The notes beneath the pieces were generated by a model. It did not search any database, was not told the DNA's origin, and saw only the letters and a program-made list of their open reading frames with translations. From JBBPZA01 sp963728925 (GTDB lineage: Bacteria; Actinomycetota; Thermoleophilia; Solirubrobacterales; Solirubrobacteraceae): a stretch of 64,000 bases of DNA. The translations under genes were made by a program, and so were the position numbers. Below are positions 34,369-42,520 of the stretch, in pieces. Each line of letters starts with the position of its first letter. Within the stretch, counting starts at the first letter, position 1. The stretch is from the NCBI GenBank assembly GCA_963728925.1, contig CAVSMB010000028.1, positions 168,651-232,650 on the forward strand, read 5' to 3'.

Positions 34369-35527
34369 CCGGCTCGCCGGGCTGCGCCGGCGCGCGGTCG
34401 TCGCGTACGCTCTCCGACGCCAGCCCTTCGGCGGTGGCGGAGCTGACGTAGACGTCGTAGCGACGCGACGGATCGACCGCCGCCGACACCGTGACGGTGC
34501 CGGTCTTGGCGTCGATGGGAAAGGCCTCGGTCGTCGGGGGCGCCGCCTCGTCAGGCGAGTTGACGGTCACCGCGAGCGCGGTGGGGCGCTTGGCGCCCGG
34601 TGCGGCGAGCGCCTCGTAGCGCACGACCAGGCGCCCGTCCTTCCACCCGGTCCGCACCCGGGGCGGCGGCGGCGGTGACGGCCTCGCGCCGGTCGGCGCA
34701 CGCTGCGCCGCTGCCGTGTCGGCGAGGGCCAGCGGATCGCTCCACTGCGCGTGCTGGGCGGGCCCGTGCGGGCTGTCGGAGTCCAGCGGGTTCTTCCCGG
34801 TCTTCCTCGTGTCCCCCCACGACCCGGGCCAGCGGACCCAGCTGAACGCCGCCGCCTCCTCGTCGACGACGTCGAGCGAGAGCTCGGGGCTGCGGCGCTT
34901 GCCGTCCGCGTAGTCGAGCCAGTGCCCTGTCCAGTGCGTCCCCGGCTCGAAGTAGCTCGCGTGCGACCCGCGGGCCACGTAGACGATGGGTCGCTGCGTC
35001 CCGGGGACGAGGTCGACCTGGGCCCACCCGCGGGCCTGGGCGCCGTTGTGCTGAGCGAACACGGCACGGTCGGGGATCTCCCCGCGCAGCCGGATCTGCA
35101 CGGTCTCCCAGTCGCCCTCGTGCAGGCCTGCCTTGAGCACGTGGCCGACCAGGTTGTAGTCGTTGTAGAAGTAGAAGAACCAGTACTGGAGCCAAAGGTC
35201 GCCGGCGCCGTCGGTCACCGGATGGCCGTAGACGTGGTTCGCGTACCCCGGCGCCTGGTGCAGCGCGCGCGCCTGCTCGCGGTACGCGCGCGCCGGATCG
35301 CCGATGAGGTCGTTGGGCGCCGCCGCCTCGCCGCCGGCGTATGTCGGCCCCAGCGCGGCGAGGCTCAGCCCGTCGCCTGCGGTGGCGAGCAGGGTGCCGT
35401 CGGCACGCGTCAGCCGGTTGCCGGGGTTGTCGGTCCACTCGGCCGGCGAGTCGGCGAAGTAGGACTCCTGGGAGTCGTACTTGAGCACCGGCGTGTGCCG
35501 GGCGAGCAGTTCCTCCGGGGCCGTCAC
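34310..35527 (-). CDS. Vps62-related protein
   Basis: A 405-residue protein with hallmarks of the Vps62/DUF946 family: DLWLQYWFFYFYNDYNLVGH, LHEGDWETVQIRL and VYVARGSHASYFEPGTHWTG. The last 120 residues form a separate domain, perhaps fibronectin-III-like (VRTGWKDGRLVVRYEALAAP and DVYVSSATAEGL), with a basic tail. There is no signal peptide. The biochemical role of this family in bacteria is unknown. It overlaps the upstream amidohydrolase gene by 4 bp (ATGA), so they form a transcription unit. Confidence 0.78.
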   Translation of the reverse strand: MTAPEELLARHTPVLKYDSQESYFADSPAEWTDNPGNRLTRADGTLLATAGDGLSLAALGPTYAGGEAAAPNDLIGDPARAYREQARALHQAPGYANHVYGHPVTDGAGDLWLQYWFFYFYNDYNLVGHVLKAGLHEGDWETVQIRLRGEIPDRAVFAQHNGAQARGWAQVDLVPGTQRPIVYVARGSHASYFEPGTHWTGHWLDYADGKRRSPELSLDVVDEEAAAFSWVRWPGSWGDTRKTGKNPLDSDSPHGPAQHAQWSDPLALADTAAAQRAPTGARPSPPPPPRVRTGWKDGRLVVRYEALAAPGAKRPTALAVTVNSPDEAAPPTTEAFPIDAKTGTVTVSAAVDPSRRYDVYVSSATAEGLASESVRDDRAPAQPGEPVRRRSRPGARRASRRRPTH

Positions 35528-36930
35528 GAGAAGATGGGGCCGACCTGGGGGAAGTGGTCGATGAGGTCGGCGCGCAGCGCGGCCAGCGTCGGCGGACGCT
35601 CATCGTCGGCGGGCTTGGCCTGGTGGCGGGTGTCGAGGAGCATCTGCTTGCCCCAGGCGATGAGCGGCTCGAGCTCGGCGCGGTCCTCGGGCCGCGCGAG
35701 CGTGGTCAGCCAGTCGGCGCGGCCGTACGCCAGGTCGCCGTCGAGGACGACGAGCTCGACCCACGAGGGGTCGGCCTTCGCGACGTTCTCCCAAGGGTCG
35801 GCCTCGCCGCGCTCGAAGACGACGAGATCGGCGGGCCGCTGAGGGGCGAGCTCGCCCAGCTTGTCGCCGAGGCCGGCGATGGCCGCCGCGTCGCGGGTGA
35901 CCATGTCGACCAGCTGCCGACCGGTGGCCGCGAGGCCCTGCTCGGCCAGCGCGCGCCGCGCGACCTTGAGCTCGGCCAGCAGGCTCGTGCTGCCCGACGG
36001 CAGCCAGTCCGCCCCCAGCCCGACGGGCACGCCACGCTTGATCGCCTCGGCCGCCTTGGTCGTCTCGCCGTACAGCCGCAGGTTGGACTGCGGCGACCAC
36101 ACGATCTTCGCGCCGGCGTCCTTGACGTCACCGAGCTGATCGGGGTTCAGCGCAGTGGCGTGGATCAGCACCGTGGCGGCGGTCAGCCCGTCCAGGTCGA
36201 CGAGCTTCCCGAACTCGTCTCGCGAGCGCTCGTTGTCCGAGCGACCCTCGGCGAGGTGCAGGTAGAAGGCCTTCACGGTCCCGTCGCCGATCTCGCCGAG
36301 GATCTTCTCCAGGCGCGGCATGTCGCGCGAGCTGGGCGCGGGAAGGTCGATCATCGCGCGCGCGACCTGGCCGCCGAGGATCCACTTGTCGACGTTGCGC
36401 ACGAGCGCCTCGGCCTGGTACTGGCTCGCCTGGCCACCCGTCCCCTGGATGGCCGTCACGCCGCCAACGAGCGCGCGCACCTCGGCGTAGCGCAGCTCTG
36501 TCTTGGGCGACGACAGCGCGTCGAGCAGGACGTTCTGCGGGTCGCGGACGAGCCGGTGGTAGATGTCGCTGCCGCGCCACTGGTAGCGGTTGTCGAACTG
36601 GCGCGGCGGCTCCCACGCCGCGAAGACGTTGAACTCGGGGTGGCCGTGGAGGTCGATCAGGCCGGGGCAGATGACCCCGCCGGTGTCGTGCACAGGCACG
36701 CCCGCAGGGGCCTTCGCGCTCACCGCCTGGATGACGTTGCCCTCGCCGATCACCACGTAGCCGTTCTCGATCGCGCGGTCACCGGCCAGCACGCAGCCCT
36801 TGAGCGCGAACGCCTCCGCCGGCGGGGCGCGCAGCAGCAGCTCGCGCCCGCCGCCGCCGTCCTCCGGCGCAGGAGGCGGCCCCGGCTCGGTCACGCCCTC
36901 GTGGAAGGCGGCCTCGAAGCGGTCGGGCAC
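35524..36930 (-). CDS. Amidohydrolase-family protein
   Basis: A 468-residue metal-dependent hydrolase of the amidohydrolase superfamily. The metal HxH is in PGLIDLHGHPEFN (residues around 94-96), with further ligands expected in VLIHATALNPDQL and GLGADWLPSGSTSLLAEL. The N-terminal and C-terminal strands of the composite barrel (VLAGDRAIENGYVVIGEGNV; ADLVVFERGEADPWENV) are clear. It resembles ATZ/TRZ-type deaminases and chlorohydrolases. A Pro/Gly-rich 30-residue extension precedes the domain. Substrate unknown; it is coupled to the Vps62-like gene. Confidence 0.82.
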   Translation of the reverse strand: MPDRFEAAFHEGVTEPGPPPAPEDGGGGRELLLRAPPAEAFALKGCVLAGDRAIENGYVVIGEGNVIQAVSAKAPAGVPVHDTGGVICPGLIDLHGHPEFNVFAAWEPPRQFDNRYQWRGSDIYHRLVRDPQNVLLDALSSPKTELRYAEVRALVGGVTAIQGTGGQASQYQAEALVRNVDKWILGGQVARAMIDLPAPSSRDMPRLEKILGEIGDGTVKAFYLHLAEGRSDNERSRDEFGKLVDLDGLTAATVLIHATALNPDQLGDVKDAGAKIVWSPQSNLRLYGETTKAAEAIKRGVPVGLGADWLPSGSTSLLAELKVARRALAEQGLAATGRQLVDMVTRDAAAIAGLGDKLGELAPQRPADLVVFERGEADPWENVAKADPSWVELVVLDGDLAYGRADWLTTLARPEDRAELEPLIAWGKQMLLDTRHQAKPADDERPPTLAALRADLIDHFPQVGPIFS

Positions 36931-36937
36931 GCCCGGC

Positions 36938-37708
36938 CTAGCCCGTCGCCGGCGGCGCGTGCCAGACCAGCGTGTGGAAGTCGTCGGGTGAGGGGCGCTG
37001 GACCGAGTTGCGCGACCCCGCCGCGCGCGCCCACGCGTCGTCGCCGAGGAAGACCGGAGCGCCGAAGGGCAGGTCGCGCCGGGGAATCGGCGCGTGGTCG
37101 GCCTCCTCGAACGTCGTGCCGTAGTTGGGGATGGTCGCGTCGCCGTCGGGATCGGGGGTGACGACGGCGCGCAGCTCGTCCACCGCAGCGCGCCACGTGT
37201 CGAGCAGCACCGTCTCGTCGCGGCTGGAGGGGTGGGGGATCTGCACGAGCGGCACGTCCGGACGTCCCGGCCACAGCGCGACGGCGGCCTGGGCCATCTG
37301 GCCGAAGGCGATCACCGCCTCGACGTCGGGTCCGGTCACGGCGTCGTAGAGGGCGTTGCGCCAGCCGAGCTGGTCCTCGTCGGCGAGGTGCTCGAGCTCG
37401 GCGTGGGCGCTCCCAGGATGCAGCGCGTAGGCCCACGCGTTGACGCACACGTAGGCACGCGTGAGGCCGAGCTTGGCCAGCAGCCCCTGCACGCGCTGCC
37501 CGGCGTTGCCGACGAGGGTGCGGCCGGCGATGCGCTCGGTCGGCCCCGGGTCAGACGCGACGCAGACCAGCCGCGCCGAGCCGTCGACCCGTCCGCGGTA
37601 GAAGACCGGGCCCCAGTCGCGCCAGAAGTCCTCGGCGACCGGCGGCTCGGGCACGCGGTCGAAGTGCTGCGCGAGGTCGGGTGGCGGCCCGGGATCGAAC
37701 TCGGTCAT
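36938..37708 (-). CDS. Uracil-DNA glycosylase-family protein
   Basis: A 256-residue UDG-superfamily protein. Useful segments are VCVASDPGPTERIAGRTLVG (the G-x-x-P-type loop for uracil and catalytic water), GLLAKLGLTRAYVCVNAWAY, VEAVIAFGQMAQAAV and PLVQIPHPSSRDE (the HPS catalytic-loop motif). ATG 37708 gives MTEFDPGPPPDLAQHFDRVP. A second, truncated copy of its first 55 codons lies at 45824-46001 in the same orientation, about 93% identical by eye over 150 bp. Confidence 0.78.
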   Translation of the reverse strand: MTEFDPGPPPDLAQHFDRVPEPPVAEDFWRDWGPVFYRGRVDGSARLVCVASDPGPTERIAGRTLVGNAGQRVQGLLAKLGLTRAYVCVNAWAYALHPGSAHAELEHLADEDQLGWRNALYDAVTGPDVEAVIAFGQMAQAAVALWPGRPDVPLVQIPHPSSRDETVLLDTWRAAVDELRAVVTPDPDGDATIPNYGTTFEEADHAPIPRRDLPFGAPVFLGDDAWARAAGSRNSVQRPSPDDFHTLVWHAPPATG

Positions 37709-37887
37709 GGTCGGTGGGGCGTCACAGTGCGAGCCGAACCTACCCGGGGGCGCCCCGTGCGGCAAGGCGTCCAGGACGGGTGACCGAAACGATCGTCGCA
37801 GACGCGTCGCGGTCCAGGAGCTAGCGGACCCGACGGTGGGACGACCGGCGGGCGGGCTCCTCGGGTGGAGAACCGTGCACCAGGCTC

Positions 37888-37940
37888 GAGCTCGACCCGA
37901 CGAGGGCGCCCAGCGGACGCTCATCGCCTGCTACGCCCGC
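37888..37940 (+). pseudogene. 53-bp remnant of a BTAD regulator gene
   Basis: This stretch matches 46831-46889 inside the intact BTAD gene (gagctcgacc, then gacgagggcgcncagcg and acgctcatcgcctgctacgc), preserving the peptide EGAQRTLIACYAR. It lies upstream of the UDG gene, divergently, exactly as the BTAD gene lies relative to the second UDG fragment. The rest of 37709-38012 holds nothing else recognisable. Confidence 0.8.
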
Positions 37941-38012
37941 CTGGTCGCCGCGCCAACGCTTGGCGACGCGGGCGCGACGTCGGATCTCGCATCAACGCGC
38001 GTCGGAGTACCG

Positions 38013-38765
38013 TCAAACGGGCCCGTCGTCGCCTCCGATGTGCGGCAGCGACTCCGGCCATTCCGACGGCAGGCCGTCCGGGCGGAGCTTCGCCGCCACT
38101 TGGGCACGCCGGGAGACACCGAGCTTCCGGATCAGGCTGTGGACATGACTCTTCACGGTCCCCGGCTCGATCCGCAACTGGGCTGCGATCTCCTTGTTGG
38201 TGAACCCGTCAGCGACCAGCCGTGCGACCTCCCGCTCGCGATCGGTGAGCCGTCCTGACTGCGTCAGGTTCAGCATGCCGCTGTTCGAGCCCCCCACTCC
38301 GCGCAGCAGAGCGCCGGTCACTCCCGGCGAACACGGCGCCTCGCCCCGCGCGACGGCGGTCAAGGCGCTGAGCAGCTCGTCGAGCGACGCGGTTCGCGCG
38401 ACGAGGCCGGTCGCGCCGACCATCGCCCAGGACAAGACCTGTGCCGGATTATCGTCGAGTCCGATCGCGACGAGACGGACCGCCGGCTCGCGCCCGCGCA
38501 AGGTGCGGGCCGTCCTCAGCGCAAGGCGTGCCCCGACATCGAGGATCGCGATGTCCGGTGGAGGGTCAAGCCGTTCAAGGTGACGCAGCGCACCATCGCC
38601 GTCGGCAGCGACTCCGACGACCTCAAAGCCATCGCCGCGCTCCATCCGGTCACGCAGCAATTCAGCCCAGGCGGCGACTGCCACCAGGACGAACACCCTC
38701 GCTCGCAAAGCTCCACCTCCCGGGTGCCACCGGACGCGTGTTCGCTCGGTTGGCCGGTCGGGCAC
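38013..38765 (-). CDS. LuxR-family response regulator with atypical receiver
   Basis: A 250-residue regulator. The C-terminal LuxR/GerE helix-turn-helix is clear: LTDREREVARLVADGFTNKE then GTVKSHVHSLIRKLGVSRRA. The N-terminal receiver-like domain has an Asp in DIAILDVGA, but the acidic pair at the first strand is missing (RVFVLVAVAAW) and the conserved Lys position near GLVARTASLDEL is Arg, so phosphorylation may not work in the usual way. GTG 38765 is used here; GTG 38696 is an alternative. It is divergent from the protease/peptide cluster at 39603-44835 and is a plausible regulator of it. Confidence 0.85.
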   Translation of the reverse strand: MPDRPTERTRVRWHPGGGALRARVFVLVAVAAWAELLRDRMERGDGFEVVGVAADGDGALRHLERLDPPPDIAILDVGARLALRTARTLRGREPAVRLVAIGLDDNPAQVLSWAMVGATGLVARTASLDELLSALTAVARGEAPCSPGVTGALLRGVGGSNSGMLNLTQSGRLTDREREVARLVADGFTNKEIAAQLRIEPGTVKSHVHSLIRKLGVSRRAQVAAKLRPDGLPSEWPESLPHIGGDDGPV

Positions 38766-39602
38766 ACCGACCCCCGCTGGATTCCGCGAAGCGCCTGATA
38801 CTCACACACTCCTGGCGGCGGGACATCGTCGCTCTTGAGGGACAACGCGACGAATACGCCACCGGCCCGCACATCGGAGCCGCGCCCACTGTCGCACCCG
38901 CTTCTCCCGCGTCGCCGGCCCCACCGCTGGTGAGGCTTCTCCGTGATCGGAGTCTGCGTCTACTCTACTAGGCTGACCCGCACTACAACGTCAAGCGTCC
39001 CGCCGTTTCGGGACACGGAGCCCCGGTCACGCGCTGCTCAGCGTGGGTGAACCAGACGATCGGCGCGCTCCGTTCCGGCCCTCCACTGACGGATAGTTAG
39101 GTTCGTGGATGCATAGCTATGTTTGTGGAGTGAAGTCATGTCTTGGGTTGTGGCAGGCGGCCCAGCGGGGTGTCAGAGTACCACTTTATAGTGCACATCC
39201 TGTTGCAGCGGACGATGTGCAGGCTCCGGGTTACTCCAGGGACGGAGGCGCCGATGTACTCAGCCGGTTCTGACCCTTCAGGCATAGACCAGCGGGTCTA
39301 TGTCAACGGCTTGACGGTGGTGTTGCGGCACTACCGCATGGGAGGATCAAAGATCGATCCAAGGGGCAATTGCCAGCGAGTTCAGGGACAGAGAGGATGT
39401 CGGCGTGGTCCTGCGGCACATGTCAGGCGACGCGGTCCAAGACCAGCCAAGGGTCCCGCGACGTCGTCGCAGTCCGTGGGTGAATCACCCTCAGAGGACT
39501 TCTGCCGCGCAGGCTGTAGAGGGTCTCGGGCGGCGGGCCTGGGGCGGGCATCCGGGGCCAACGCTCGCCGCCTCGCGACGGCCGGTCGCGGGGCGGGGCT
39601 GA
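38766..39602. other. Long intergenic region upstream of the protease gene
   Basis: 837 bp without a convincing gene, visibly less GC-rich than the flanks. Short frames exist (for example 39254 onward, MYSAGSDPSGIDQRVYVNGL; and a frame at 39318-39602 containing AIASEFRDREDVGVVLRHMS), but none has a ribosome site and good codon use throughout. A 6-bp hairpin (GTCCCG/CGGGAC) is at 38997-39014, and a 10-bp palindrome CATAGCTATG at 39112-39121 could be an operator. It may be a regulatory leader or contain a decayed gene. Confidence 0.5.
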
Positions 39603-41858
39603 ATGCCGTTTCAACCGCTCCCGCAGGAGGCCGAGTCCACGCTGGACTCCCTGCGGGCGATGCAGAGCAAGACCCGAGGCGATCCCGAGGTCTGCGTCGC
39701 GGTGCTCGATGGGCCCGTGGATCTGAGCCACCCCTGCTTCCGCGGCGGAGACCTGACGCGCGTCGACACGCTCATTCCGGACTCGCCCGGCGCCGGAGCG
39801 ATGTCAAGCCACGGCACCCACGTCGTCAGCGTCATCTTCGGCCAGCCGTCCAGCGGGACGCTGGGCGTCGCGGCGCGCTGTCGAGGACTCCTGTTCACCG
39901 TCTTCCGCGACACCAGCGGCTACCTCTCCCAACTGGATCTCGCTAGGGCGATCGAGCGCGCCGTCCTGGAAGGCGCCCACATCATCAACGTGAGCGGCGG
40001 CGAGCGGGTGCCTCGGGGAGAGGCCGACCCCATCCTGGCTCGCGCCCTGAACCTGTGCGATGAGAACAACGTGCTTGTCGTCGCGGCGGCCGGCAACGAT
40101 GGCTGCGACTGCGTGCATGTCCCGGCGGCGGTGGCGCCGGCGCTGGCGGTGGGCGCGATGGATCAGGCGGGGCGTCCGGTCGAGTCGAGCAACTTCGGAG
40201 CGGAGTTCAGACGCAACGGTGTCCTCGCGCCCGGCGAGGCCATTCCCGGCGCGGTCCCGGGCGGAGGCATCGCGCCGGCCACCGGCAGCAGCTTCGCGAC
40301 CCCGATCGTGAGCGGACTCGCCGCGCTGCTGATGAGCATCCAGAAGGGCGAGACCGGGTCGCTGGACGCCCGAGCCGTTCGCGAGGCAATCCTCGACAGC
40401 GCGAGCTCCTGCCAACCGCCCGACGCTGCGGAGTGTGCCCGGTACCTCGCCGGCACGCTGAACGTCCGTGGGGCATATGCCCTGATCACAGGAGGAGGTA
40501 GGTCCAACGTGGCCGAGTTCGATGCAGGGCCCACATCAGAGATCGCGGAGCTAGCCGCGCGCCCTGCGCCGTGGGCAGCGACGATCGACACAGGTGCCGG
40601 CATCGCGGCGTCTGCGGCACCAGCGAGCGCGGGGGACGGCGGCCCGTCGGTGCAGGTTCCGGGCACTGCTGCGGGAGCGCAAGCATCGGCTGTGGGAGCC
40701 GCGAGCGCCGCCGCTGAGGGCGGAGCGACTCAGGCCGCTTCTGGGGCGCCGCAGGGCACCCAGACGCAGGCTTCGCCACCGCTCGGCGCCTCAGGCGCTC
40801 AGACGCCGGTCGGTGGTGTGCAGCAGAGCACCGAGGCGCCCGGCGGGGTGGGCCCGTCGTGCGACTGCGGTGGCGGGTCATGCAACTGCGGCGCTGCGCC
40901 CTCTGGCGCGGTACCAAGCGCGGACCCGCCGGTTGCGACCGTGCCTGTTCCGGTCGGGCCCGTTCCGACGGTGGTACCGGTCGCGCCGGTTTCGCTCGTC
41001 TACGGCATCGGGAACATCGGCTTCGACTTCGGCACCGAGGCTCGGAGGGACACGTTCCGGCAGCTCATGCCGGAACCCGAATTCGGCTCCCCACCGATCC
41101 ACATGGCGGCCAATCCCTACGACACGACCCAACTCGCCGGTTACCTCGACGCAGCGCCGTGGGAATCGACGAAGGTCATCTGGACGATGAACCTCGAGCT
41201 CACCCCCATCTATGCCCTGGAGGCGGAGCCAGAGTATGCCGACGCAGTCTATGCCCTACTCCGAGATGCGCTGAGGAATCAGTCGCTGCCAGCCGATGAC
41301 CCGAACTATGTGTCTCGCGTATCCATTCCCGGCGTCCTGACGACGCGGACGGTGCGGCTGTTCTCAGGTCAGGTCGTCCCGGTGGTCGCGGTCCAGCGGC
41401 GCGGACTGTACATCTGGAACGAGGCGGCGCTCGTGGATTCCGTCGTCGACGCGATCCCAAAGACAAACTCGGCGCGTGCGCGAGCGGAAGTGCGCCGGAA
41501 GGTCCGGCAGATGCTGGACAAGGTCTACTACCAGATGCGGAACCTGGGGCAAAGTCCGCCTGACCGGGCTATCAACTTCCAAGCCACGAACGCGTTCGTC
41601 TTCGCTTCACAAATCGCGGAGGGACTCCTCTCGGGTAAGACCGAGCGCGACGACAGCGATCTCTACAGCTTGGACACCATCACGGCCGTGAAGAGCCCGT
41701 ACTGCCGGGTCGACTCCGACTGCTGGGACGTGCAGATCTCGTTCTTCGATCCCGCCAACGACAATCGAGCGGCGAACGTGTTCCAGTCCACCATCGACGT
41801 GAGCGATCAGCTACCGGTCCAACTCGCGCCGACGCACCAGTTCCTGTTCCGGAACTGA
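39603..41858 (+). CDS. PatA/PatG-like subtilisin protease (cyanobactin maturation type)
   Basis: A 751-residue protein with an N-terminal S8 protease domain (about 25-300): Asp36 in VAVLDGPVDLSHPCF, His70 in SSHGTHVVSV, oxyanion Asn165 in AAAGNDGCD and Ser230 in ATGSSFATPIVSG. A 150-residue Ala/Gly/Pro/Gln-rich linker follows, with CDCGGGSCNCG at 420-430. The C-terminal domain (about 463-751) starts SLVYGIGNIGFDFGTEARRD and has STKVIWTMNLELTPIYALEA, as in PatA/PatG-family proteins, which cut leader peptides and can macrocyclise RiPP precursors. No signal peptide. Two small peptide genes follow at once. Ribosome site is weak (ggcgggg). Confidence 0.82.
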   Translation: MPFQPLPQEAESTLDSLRAMQSKTRGDPEVCVAVLDGPVDLSHPCFRGGDLTRVDTLIPDSPGAGAMSSHGTHVVSVIFGQPSSGTLGVAARCRGLLFTVFRDTSGYLSQLDLARAIERAVLEGAHIINVSGGERVPRGEADPILARALNLCDENNVLVVAAAGNDGCDCVHVPAAVAPALAVGAMDQAGRPVESSNFGAEFRRNGVLAPGEAIPGAVPGGGIAPATGSSFATPIVSGLAALLMSIQKGETGSLDARAVREAILDSASSCQPPDAAECARYLAGTLNVRGAYALITGGGRSNVAEFDAGPTSEIAELAARPAPWAATIDTGAGIAASAAPASAGDGGPSVQVPGTAAGAQASAVGAASAAAEGGATQAASGAPQGTQTQASPPLGASGAQTPVGGVQQSTEAPGGVGPSCDCGGGSCNCGAAPSGAVPSADPPVATVPVPVGPVPTVVPVAPVSLVYGIGNIGFDFGTEARRDTFRQLMPEPEFGSPPIHMAANPYDTTQLAGYLDAAPWESTKVIWTMNLELTPIYALEAEPEYADAVYALLRDALRNQSLPADDPNYVSRVSIPGVLTTRTVRLFSGQVVPVVAVQRRGLYIWNEAALVDSVVDAIPKTNSARARAEVRRKVRQMLDKVYYQMRNLGQSPPDRAINFQATNAFVFASQIAEGLLSGKTERDDSDLYSLDTITAVKSPYCRVDSDCWDVQISFFDPANDNRAANVFQSTIDVSDQLPVQLAPTHQFLFRN

Positions 41859-41903
41859 CTTGACCTCGTTCATGCTCGCCCGTTCGTGGAAAGGAAGGAG
41901 ATG

Positions 41904-42104
41904 ATGCTCACACTTCCCCCCCAGAGTCCGGCGATCGTCCGCGACCCTAGGGCAAATGTTGTGCCCGATGAACGCCCGGATGGTGAGGAACCCGCCGCGA
42001 TGCAGTCCTCTGACGGCGTGCGCGCGTCGCAATCCCGCTGTTCCGGGCTGACAGGGCCGGCGCAGTCTCTGTGCTATGCCGCGCTCTACGGCGTCTCCGT
42101 ATGA
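41904..42104 (+). CDS. Candidate RiPP precursor peptide 1
   Basis: A 66-residue peptide preceded by AAGGAAGGAG at 41891-41900; ATG 41901 is immediately before and ATG 41904 gives better spacing. The leader-like part is Pro/Asp/Glu-rich (MLTLPPQSPAIVRDPRANVV) and the C-terminal part is small and neutral: SRCSGLTGPAQSLCYAALYG then VSV. Two Cys are separated by ten residues. Position directly after a PatA/PatG-type protease and its leader/core-like polarity suggest a protease substrate. No known precursor family is recognised. The same C-x10-C spacing ends the protein at 42521-42994. Confidence 0.6.
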   Translation: MLTLPPQSPAIVRDPRANVVPDERPDGEEPAAMQSSDGVRASQSRCSGLTGPAQSLCYAALYGVSV

Positions 42105-42135
42105 CGCAGCCGGCGGGGCGTACGAGTGAAAGGAG

Positions 42136-42219
42136 ATGGCCGCCGACCATGAGAGGATAGAGGCAGTCAGAGAGAAGTCGGTACTGCTGCGACGCTTGTC
42201 GCCAAAATCACAAGTATGA
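42136..42219 (+). CDS. Possible 27-residue small ORF
   Basis: AAAGGAG directly precedes ATG 42136, which opens MAADHERIEAVREKSVLLRR and ends at the TGA 42217-42219, overlapping the Shine-Dalgarno region of the next peptide gene. The zero spacing to the ribosome site is poor. It could serve to couple translation, or be chance. Confidence 0.25.
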   Translation: MAADHERIEAVREKSVLLRRLSPKSQV

Positions 42220-42233
42220 AGGGAGCCATCACG

Positions 42234-42431
42234 GTGGACGAAACGACGATGACGCAGCCCACCCTCCAGATCCCGCTCCAGTCGGCGCCGGTCGATCGGA
42301 CGCCAGCAGGGGCCGCCGCCTTCGGGGACGCCGCTGGCGTCGAGGCCGCAGGCTGGTTCGATGACATCGTAGGCGCGGTCAAGACCTACGGCCCGGCGAT
42401 CGCCGGCGGACTCGGGTCACTGGGGATCTGA
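42234..42431 (+). CDS. Candidate RiPP or bacteriocin-like precursor peptide 2
   Basis: A 65-residue peptide. GTG 42234 was chosen since AAGGGAG at 42219-42225 is 8 bp upstream; an ATG at 42216 is in frame but lacks such a site. The first half is polar (TTMTQPTLQIPLQSAPVDRT); the second is Ala/Gly-rich and amphipathic, ending GWFDDIVGAVKTYGPAIAGG and LGSLGI, like the C-terminus of small bacteriocins. There is no Cys. A strong hairpin follows 5 bp after the stop, as often seen after highly expressed precursor genes. No family is recognised. Confidence 0.55.
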   Translation: MDETTMTQPTLQIPLQSAPVDRTPAGAAAFGDAAGVEAAGWFDDIVGAVKTYGPAIAGGLGSLGI

Positions 42432-42435
42432 GAGC

Positions 42436-42487
42436 GAGAGCGTCACGCCGCATCGGCGGCATCATGCCGCCGATGCGACACGCTCTC
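42436..42487 (+). terminator. Strong two-part hairpin after the peptide genes
   Basis: A perfect 12-bp inner stem (CGCATCGGCGGC with GCCGCCGATGCG, loop ATCAT) inside an outer 8-bp stem (GAGAGCGT with ACGCTCTC). It starts 5 bp after peptide 2. No U-tract follows. It could be a partial terminator or an mRNA-stabilising element that keeps peptide mRNA in excess over the downstream genes. Confidence 0.75.
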
Positions 42488-42520
42488 CTTGTGTGAAAAC
42501 AACGACCGACGGGAGATGAG

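Noticed and set aside
38997..39014. GTCCCG-CCGTTT-CGGGAC as a terminator for the LuxR-type regulator gene
   Set aside because: It lies upstream of that minus-strand gene, not after it, and the stem is only 6 bp without a U-tract.
39254..39946. A long frame across the protease start that could be a separate gene
   Set aside because: Only the first about 30 residues look protein-like; afterwards it is an Arg/Gly-rich shadow of the subtilisin gene, which has the conserved motifs in another frame.
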